A stretch of 64,000 nt of DNA from Notolepis coatsorum (taxonomy: Eukaryota > Chordata > Actinopteri > Aulopiformes > Paralepididae). Of the stretch, positions 56,252 through 64,000 are shown piece after piece (the first letter of the stretch is position 1; every line of letters begins with the position of its first letter). Made by a program: the position numbers and the translations under genes. The stretch is taken from positions 75,417,706 to 75,481,705 of the forward strand of contig OZ020586.1 in assembly GCA_963971535.1 (NCBI GenBank). The letters run 5' to 3'. The notes under the pieces are model-generated. The model was not told the DNA's origin. It worked only from the letters and a program-made list of their open reading frames with translations, and searched no databases.

Positions 56252-57722
56252 TGATAGCCTATCAGTGAGCTGGATGCAATCCTACCTGGAGGGGAGAGAA
56301 CAGATGGTAGAGGTAAACGGTACTCTATCCCCCCCCCTCACAGTGAGCTGTGGTGTTCCACAAGGAAGCATACTAGGACCGCTACTCTTCCTAATTTATG
56401 CAAATGACATGTCGTCAGCCTGTGACTGCAACTTGTTCCTGTTTGCGGACGACTCAGCCCTGCTGGTCTCTGACAAGAACAAATTGCAGGTTGAAAAAAC
56501 CCTCAGCACGGAACTAGGCAAAATCTGCATATGGCTCGCTGATAACAAACTATCATTACACATGGGCAAAACAGAGTCCATTCTCTTCGGTTCAAATAAC
56601 AAACTCAGCAAGACCGACGGCTTCTCAGTTACAGTGGGTGACAATATTGTCACAAGGAAAGACGAAATTACCTACCTGGGTTCCATCCTAGAGGCAAATC
56701 TTTCCTGTGACAAAATGGCATCCAATGTAATAAAAAAAGTCAACCAACGAACTAGATTCTTGTACCGGATCTCCTCTCTGGTAAACAAGAATACCCTGAG
56801 GACTCTGGCAGGAGCACTCATTCAAGGGTACTATGACTATGCGTGCACCTCATGGTACCAAAGCACCTCAAATGCGCTTAAAACAAAATTACAAACATCA
56901 CAAAACAAACTGGTCAGACTACTACTTGACCTGAACCCCAGAACCCACCTCACCCCTGCCCACTTTGCCAACCTAGGATGGCTTAGAGTAGACGACAGAG
57001 TACAGCAACTTGCAATGGGCCTGGTCTACAAGATACACTATACGACCGGGGTGCCCATGTACATGTCAAAATACTTCCCAAAGGTCAGTGAATACCACAA
57101 CCACTACACCAGAGGAAGCTCAACAAATCATGTTAAACCCAGATTCGGCTCAAACAAGGGACTAAACACGTTTCGCAATTATGCCACAACAATGTGGAAC
57201 GCCCTACCCAAAGCTGTAAAGGAATGTGAATCCCTGCCCACATTCAAAACCGCCCTTAAAGAGCACCTACGGCAGGCTGCAATTCGAAACTGGCCACCGT
57301 AAATGCCCAAAACCCCCACCACCTCCTAATAGACAGTCTCCTCCCCACCGCATGTATATATTCCCTCCCCGCCGTATGTATATTCCCCTCCCACCCACCC
57401 ACCCCCTCCTAATGTACAGTCCCCTCCCCATCATATGTATATACTCTGTCAGGATCTAGGGGTAACAGTACTGTATATTTGAATACCGCCTATGTCACAA
57501 ATGTATCAGTACTAAATACCTATATGTCCCTATGCCATAAATGTCATGTATGTTATGTATGTCATAAATGTCTATATGAATTGAAAATGGGGGACCCTGA
57601 TGGAAACAAGACAAACGTCTTTCTCAGGTCTGCATCCCCTTAACAATTGTATGTATTGAGCCGTACTGTATTGTACCCATTCTGCAATCTGTTAAATAAA
57701 GTTTTCATTCATTCATTCATTC
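56252..57722 (+). mobile_element. Jockey-superfamily LINE, copy 2
   Basis: An open frame of 345 codons (56265-57302) starts within the reverse transcriptase. It carries GVPQGSILGPLLFLIYANDM, LFADDSALLVSDK and GKTESILFGSNNK, and ends LRQAAIRNWPP. The endonuclease and early RT motifs are missing because the copy is 5'-truncated. The 3' UTR ends with ttaaataaag and an (ATTC)n tail. It is cleaner than copy 1 and so probably younger. Confidence 0.9.
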
Positions 57723-58880
57723 AACTACTTCCGGCGCATGAGCGCCTAATATGGTCTGGTCTTAGAGACACACACACAATTGTACTTCCAGTACATTCAT
57801 TCACATGACATCTCCCCTTCTTTGAGTCAGAGACAGTGTATACTGTTGAATACAAAATTAGTGCAGTGTCCTCTCAAACGAGCAAATAATCTGAGCTCTT
57901 AGAAGTGCAAGGTAATACTGTAACCACAATATCAATCAGTTCATTCTTTTTAAATAGAAAAGTGCCATTAATCAAAGTGCTATAATAATAAATAGAAAAG
58001 TGCCATTAACCAAAGTGTCATAATAACAATACTTCCTTTCCCCTTTTCCCCCTTTTCTTTTAACAGAGAGTCACAATAGAACATAAACCAACATTGTGTG
58101 TTACTTTTTTTTTTTTTTTTTTTTTTACTGAGGGTATGGGGTAGACAACCCAGTCACCTCTGTAGCTGCCGGAGGTTATTCTGCTCCATTGAGGCAAGCC
58201 ACATGTCTAATAACACACAAAGTCTTTAAATCTCTCAGGTGGACGGATGACTCTGCCCCTGGAAGTCACCCGAGCTGGTTCTGGAAGACGATTCTCAGGC
58301 CCTGCCGGCGCCGGGACAGTCTCACGAACAGGTGAAACAGGCTCCCTAGCAGGTGACACGGCCCCTCCAAGAGCCGAAACCCCGATGATGATCTCGTCGT
58401 CTACGTCGTCGTCATCGATCACCATGGCTTTCCTCCGCTCCAGATAGGACGGGGTGCAGAGCGGCGTGACGTCACTCGGAGGTGTAAGCTGGGGTGGCGA
58501 TGGTTGCTCGCTCGCCTGCATGTCCTCTGCCTCTCCAGGAAGGAATGTAGGTCGTAGGTGGCGCCTGTTCCTCCGCAAGGTCCCGTGGTCTGTCTGGATC
58601 AGATAGGACCTCGGAGCTGAGTGTGGCTGCTGAACTGTTGCTGCTGTCGTCCAGCCGGACTCACCATCGAGTTTCACTGCCACGCTCTGCCCTGGCCTGA
58701 GAGGTGGAAGTGCTCTGGCACCATAGCGTCGGTTGTAAGCATGCCTGTAGCTCCTTTTTGGATACCCTCCCTATTGGAGGATGGGAGGGAGACGGATCCG
58801 ACCGTGCGAAGAGGAACTCGAGCAACTCAACGCACAGGGTGAGCAGACCGTGGCTTGGCCCCACGACTACGCACACGCCA
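57723..58880 (-). mobile_element. Ty3/gypsy LTR retrotransposon, 3' remnant, broken
   Basis: The minus strand carries the pol C-terminus with LDGESGWTTAATVQQPHSAP, SYLIQTDHGTLRRNRRHLR and RGRVIRPPERFKDFV, typical of gypsy integrase tails. A purine tract AAAGAAGGGGAGA follows at about 57813-57825, then an LTR start TGTCATGTGAATG. Only a short LTR piece remains before the LINE tail. The upstream part meets a MITE at 58885. Only a remnant of the element is present. Confidence 0.8.
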
Positions 58881-58884
58881 GGCC

Positions 58885-59571
58885 ACGTGAGCGGATCGGC
58901 GCGGGCGAGAAATCCGCTCTTCGCTCTTTAAAGCTTGGTCCGCTCCGCTAATCGCTCATGTTGACCCCGCCCCCAAGTCGCTCTCCGCTCGCTCACCGCT
59001 CACCTTGAATCGAGCGCTCCCCGCTCCCCGCGGCACATCGCTCGGCAGATTTTTTTTTTGGAGCATGGTGTAAATTAGCTCAAACTACAACAGTCTACAC
59101 CCTTAACAATTGTTTGTATTGAGCCACATTGTAATTGTACCCATTCTGCAATGTTAAATAATGTTGTTTATCCATTCACTAGCTCTATTAAGCGATGATA
59201 GCTAGCCTAGCCACAATGCTATGGTCGCTGCCATTAACGTTAGCATGTAAGCTAATGACAACAACAATGGCGTCAAAACTTTTTCTAACATCCGTGAGTG
59301 ACAAAGCCTGAACAGGATATCACAGGTTCACCCTTCTCATTGGTTGAAAATGGCCTTCATGTTTGTACATCGCCATCTGTTGCTTTGGCATTGTACTACA
59401 TGTATATTACATCAGTGTTAAACCACTGTGTGAGCGGCCCGGAGCGGATTGGAGCGGAGGAGAACTCTCGCTCCAGACGTCGCGCCGACCCATTTTAAAA
59501 CCCACTCCTCGCTCACGTCAAAACCGCCCGCTCCGCTCCCCGTGCCGCTCACGCTCCGATCCGCTCACATG
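58885..59571. mobile_element. MITE with GTGAGCGGATCGG inverted ends
   Basis: GTGAGCGGATCGGCGCGGG on the left returns inverted (…CCGATCCGCTCAC) at 59571. Subterminal DNA is packed with cgctc/gagcg words. No clear target duplication is seen. A LINE tail lies at 59095-59180. Confidence 0.72.
59095..59180 (+). mobile_element. LINE 3' tail fragment
   Basis: The stretch cccttaacaattgtttgtat … cccattctgcaatgttaaat is the same LINE tail as at 57640-57722, about 85 bp long. Confidence 0.8.
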
Positions 59572-61620
59572 CACTGGCACACGCACAACCCGCATGCCAC
59601 CAGGGAACGAACGGAAGGAACAACCCTCGTTACTGCCCCCAAAAATCACGGAGTCAAGAGCAAACTCAACCCCGTGGCAAGGCCGTAGCAGCGGAGCGCG
59701 AAGGAAGACCCAGACCCCCTGAAGGGCCCCCTCAATGACGCCAGGCATCAAGACCTCACCAGGCGGTCACTTAGTGACACCGCCCGCCACATGGCCAGCG
59801 TATTCGGACAGGGCCCCTCCAAGAGCGGGCCCTTCCCCCCATTAGTACGCCGCCTGGCACACTGACCATGCAACACAGGCAGTCAGCATGGCCGTAACTT
59901 TGAAGCACTCAAAAGGTTAACCATAACGGAAGCAGGCAGCGCACCGGGGAAACCAGGCAGCAGGCTGTAGACCCGAGCCTGGAGCACTGCGGACGAGACA
60001 GGCGCCAAAGGGGTCAACTGAAAACAGCACCCCGGCGGAAGGGGCGTATGCTGGCATTGTTGCGCACCATGACAAAGCCTCCATAAAAAAAAACCCACCC
60101 AGAGGGGTCGAGGCAGAGAAGGCTGACACGATTGGCAGACGTCATGAACGTGCAGGAGCACACTCAACCGGGTAACCCGGGAGTTGACTCTGCTCCAACA
60201 CACCAGGGAATCAACCACCCTCTTGGTACCACATACGGTGGTTGTTCCTATAACCCCTCAAGAAAAAAACTCCAAAACACACCTGCGGGTATACACCAGC
60301 TATACCGCAGTACAAGTGTTTCAGTTTCCAAAAAGGGTTATCCCAGGCCTACGGTTTCAACGAAACATTACTTCGGACCGGGCCCAGCGGCTCGGGAAGC
60401 ACACAGGGTTACCAGAGGAGGTCCAGAAGACCACCCCAACAGCCCCCTCTTCGCCATGCGTGAGAGAGGAGCGAAAGAAAAAGGAGAACCAGCCCCTTTA
60501 TGATAGTGTCAGGTACAACGTGTACCCAACAAAGGGTCTCCATAACGCCTAACCCTGTGACACCCGGACCGACCTGGCATTTTTCCCCCTGAAAAAAGCC
60601 CAAGTCCCTCAGGGTACCAGAACAGCAGATCTGCATCCCCGGCGGACAACGGGTTCAACTGATCCGGACCAGCGTGAGCAGAACCAGTCCCGTGCCCTAA
60701 CCACGCTGACATGCCTACTCCAGGAGAAGGGGCAGATATGCGTGTTGATCTTAAACATGAAAAGAAGGCGCCACCCAGACGTTCGGGGCGAACCGCGCCC
60801 GGTGGCCCACCCCCAGGGTGTGAGACCCCTCTACATATGTTCAGATCCATTCAGTCATCATCCCCCAGATATGAACGAGAATCCGTCGACAACCAAAACA
60901 GGTCGTCGGAAGAGGAAAAACCTCCATCCCAGTTGCTTTATAAAAACGCCGTTTTAACCCCAAGCAACCAAGGCGCGCCAGTCAGTCGCCTGATTACAGA
61001 ACACCCCGAGCTAGCACTATGCGTGCGTCGGGACACAACCACATCAATGAACAGGCTATTTAGACCTGTCATTGAATCCCCAAGGCGCCCAAGGGAACGA
61101 CAAGAGGGGTGTGATACTTCCTAACTCCAACTCTTTTTAAAAGAAAAGAAGGAAGCACCAACAGTATGTATCCCAGTCTACACGGCCGGGGGTAAAAATT
61201 GTTTACATTTTTACATTCCACCACCCTCCCATAGAGAGGAGACGGAAATCCCCAGAGAGACTTCCCACGCGAGCTGTACAGATTGAAAAGAATATATTGC
61301 ACCTTGAGCCATGTAAAAGTTTGGTTTTAGGGCTCTCCGGGGAGGAGGCACTGAACCCATACACACTCAATAATCGAATTGAATCGAATACACACACAAT
61401 AGAGTAGGACTCCTTCTTGAGGTTCCACTCACCTTATCAATCTGAGGAGGAGGCTCTGTACTCTGAGGAGGCTCCCTCACATGGAAGGAGAGTCCCAACT
61501 CACAGAAGGCCCGAATAGGAGCTTTGTGAGGAGGAGCCCTGACCACCCCCCGTTTTAAACAGATCCATCATATGGACCTGAACAGCACACGGAAGTCCTA
61601 CCAACAGAGACGCGCACGGT
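59572..61620. other. Unassigned 2-kb block with moderate-length open frames
   Basis: No known domain is recognised on either strand. The longest plus-strand frames are 60132-60503 (123 codons, MADVMNVQEHTQPGNPG…) and 60711-61124 (137 codons, MPTPGEGADMRVDLKHEKK…). Their composition is rich in Pro, Arg, Ser and Thr. The block has a different base composition from the AT-rich neighbours and no obvious simple repeats. It could be non-coding or gag-side sequence of the adjoining gypsy relic or of another element. Confidence 0.35.
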
Positions 61621-61623
61621 GAC

Positions 61624-63460
61624 GTACTCAAGTTTCAAGTTTCTTTAATAGTTGTCATACAGAAGTACAGAATACTTTCATACAAAATGCTTCTTACTGT
61701 TACGCTCCAGAGACTGTGCTAGACAAGATAGTATCAAATAACATAGTATAGCATGTAAATTAGAAGTAGAAAATGAGGTCACAGTGTTCAGTATAGACAT
61801 ATGTACAATGTTCGATGCAGAATAGACGTAACTGAGTTACCATATAATATACAATACTATGCAGTGTACTAATGTACAATATTATATAGTGCAAAGCAGA
61901 AATGCAGAAATGGGATGAGGTACAATTTAGGTACAATTTACAGTAAGGTGTACGAGTTGTAGTGCAATCCTTCATCAATAAATATAAAGTGTGGGGAGTG
62001 GGTGCTACAGTGTGTTTGTTTAAAGTGAGTGTGTGCTATAAAGTGTGGGGAGTGGGTGCTACAGTGTGTTTGTTTAAAGTGAGTGTGTGCGTGTGGATGT
62101 GTGTGCTGTGTGCGTTTGATGGTTGTTGTTGTGTAGTGTTCATTGTTCGTTAAGCAGCCTGATGGCCTGGGGATAGAAGCTTCTTCTGAGTCTTTCTGTG
62201 CTCGCCTTGAGACTCCGGTATCGCTTGCCTGACCGCAGCAGTTCAAAGAGGCAGTTGTTAGGGTGGCTCGAGTCCTTAATAATAGTCTTAGCCTTCCCCC
62301 TGCACCGCTTGTTGTAAATGTTCTGGAGGGTGGGGAGCCCCCCTCCGATTGTGCGTTCGGCTGAACGTGTCACTCTTTGTAGTCTGCTTCGGTCTTGTGC
62401 AGTGCTATTCCCAAACCAGGAGGTGATGTTGCCAGTCAGGATGCTCTCTATTGTACATGAGTAGAAGTTCTTAAGGATCTTCTGACTGACTTGGAACTTC
62501 CTTAGGCGCCTGAGGAAGTAGAGGCGTTGTCGTGCCTTCTTCACAACACTGTCAATGTGTGTGGTCCATGTCAAGTCCTCGGATATGTAGGCTCCGAGGT
62601 ACTTAAAGCTGTTGACTCTCTCAACCGGTGCCCCGTCGATGCTGAGGGGGCTGTAGTCCTTGACCCCCGACCTCCTGAAGTCCACAATCATCTCCTTTGT
62701 TTTGCTGACGTTCAGGGAGAGGCTGTTTTCCTGGCACCATCCCGCCAGGACCTTGACCTCTTCCAGGTAGGCCCTCTCGTCGTTGGCAGAGATCAGGCCC
62801 ACCACCACTGTGTCGTCAGCAAATTTGATGATTGTGTTGCTACTCCGCTGAGCCACACAGTTGTGTGTGTACAGGGAGTAGAGGAGGGGACTCAGAACAC
62901 AGCCCTGGGGGGCCCCTATGTTGAGGGTGATGGATGAGGAGGTGCAGTTGCCTGCTCTCACCACCTGGGGTCTGCCCGTCAGGAAGTCCAAGACCCACTG
63001 GCAGAGGTCATAGTTCAAGCCCAGGTCCCTGAGCTTGGCTATGAGTATGGAGGGGACTATGGTATTGAATGCCGAGCTGTAGTCGATGAATAGCATTCTC
63101 ACATAGTTCCCCTTCCTCTTGTCCAGGTGTGATGCTGCTGTGTGCAGCACATGGGCTATGGCGTCCTCCGTGGACCTGTTGGGGCGGTATGCAAATTGCA
63201 GGGGGTCCATGTTGATGGGGAGGGAGGAGCAGATGTAGCCCTTTACTAGCTTCTCAAAGCACTTCATGGCTATGGAGGTGAGAGCTACAGGGCGGTAGTC
63301 GTTGAGGCAAGCAGGCTTGGATTTTTTGGGTACAGGGATAATAGTGGACTTCTTCAGGCAGGTGGGGATGACAGCCTGTTCTAAGGACAGGTTAAATATG
63401 TCAGTGAATACCGGGGCCAGTTGGTCGGCACAGACTTTTACAACTGGCCTGTGTAGCTGA
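61624..63460 (-). mobile_element. Rex1-like LINE, 5'-truncated
   Basis: A minus-strand frame at 62140-63267 (375 codons, open further upstream) encodes most of a reverse transcriptase. It shows [35 protein letters not shown] (first catalytic Asp), [20 protein letters not shown] and [12 protein letters not shown] (FADD). The C-terminal [33 protein letters not shown] and [16 protein letters not shown] complete it. The YSSAFNT stretch is the one targeted in fish Rex1 surveys. The 3' UTR (61624-62139) has a two-fold ~54-bp repeat at 61985-62090. The upstream RT start reaches about 63460, and the endonuclease is absent. The frame is notably intact, so the copy is young. Confidence 0.88.
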
Positions 63461-63469
63461 CTTTGAACA

Positions 63470-64000
63470 CAGATCTTCCGCTAACGATCATTGTTGTGAA
63501 GGGCCAGATTAAACCGAATATATATATTTATTTATATATATATATTTAATTGTATTTGTATATTCTCTAATATTCCCTGATATCCCTTGTATATTCCTTG
63601 TACAATATGCATTGAATATCCATTCTAGCCTACTGAACATCCCATAATAGTCTCCATTCTACTATTGGTCGAGACCTTGGTGCCAGGCTGCCATACCCCT
63701 CAGACCCAGTTCAAACGTACCGCTCCACATGTACGAACAAGTCCTAGTTCCGCATAGGAATCTGGCTACCGCACCACTAATGGGACTATTTGTTCATAGT
63801 GCGTATATATACTGCGCTACTAAAGTAGGACTTTCTTTTCAGTCCAGTTTCTTACCCTCCAATAGAGTCACAGACGTAAAGCCTCCCCGCGACGCCACGT
63901 GTGGGAGTAAGGCCAAGTTCGCCTACCATCGGTATTGAGACATCGTGTATATTAATATTTGAATAGTCATATTTGGCACTATATCGTCGAGTTGGACGTA
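63470..64000. other. Unassigned right end
   Basis: No gene is recognised. TA-rich repeats (63512-63550) and a TATA-like gtatatatac near 63803 are seen. It may belong to an LTR or spacer. Confidence 0.3.

Overview
This window looks like ray-finned (teleost) fish nuclear DNA. The support is the repeat content: L2- and Rex1-type LINEs, a Penelope-like element, tRNA-headed SINEs, copia, gypsy and BEL/Pao relics, many short hAT-like and piggyBac-like DNA elements, long minisatellites, and a C2H2 zinc-finger exon of the fish cluster type. No bacterial or viral gene organisation is present. Host coding sequence is sparse: the first coding exon of a mitochondrial ribosomal protein gene that resembles MRPL24 (1250-1436, minus), a zinc-finger exon (28620-29846, minus), and two damaged tandem copies of an unrecognised acidic, serine-rich exon (22744-24563 and 26813-27487, minus).

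Layout. Positions 1-3800 hold a hAT end, two minisatellites, the MRPL24 exon, a nested pair of MITEs and a LINE 3' fragment. From 3798 to 13605 lies a deep nest. A MITE carrying its own 50-bp satellite is followed by an L2 LINE that was opened first by a hAT element (itself carrying a MITE) and then by a 5.4-kb TTCGAA-type element. That element holds an antisense L2, which holds another MITE, which holds a hAT flanked by 937-bp direct copies. From 13606 to 16580 most sequence is unassigned. A broken copia element occupies 16587-20123. From 21567 to 28578 there is a piggyBac MITE and a tandemly duplicated host segment containing the acidic exon.

The zinc-finger exon (28620-29846) ends in SINE-derived sequence. 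A broken BEL/Pao element on the minus strand then spans 30336-49199. It has collected a piggyBac MITE (with a MITE inside), a 2.2-kb foldback element built from 200-bp subrepeats, a 364-bp MITE with perfect terminal repeats, a Penelope-like element with a solo LTR inside it, and three more TAGGG-type MITEs. Because its two LTRs took different insertions, each LTR is the empty-site control for the other.

After a 1.6-kb minisatellite (49261-50875) come SINEs, two copies of one Jockey-superfamily LINE with inverted 3' tails between them (52930-57722), a gypsy 3' remnant, a GAGCGG-type MITE, about 2 kb of unassigned sequence, and a long Rex1-like LINE (61624-63460, minus).

Two themes tie the window together. 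First, at least thirteen elements share the terminal pattern TAGGGnTG with 8-bp target duplications, yet each family fills its subterminal DNA with a different self-complementary word. Second, several genes and elements carry local tandem or inverted duplications that changed their structure: the MRPL24 splice donor, the acidic exon, the foldback and the hAT-flanking copies. Family names rest on motifs read by eye; no database search was possible.
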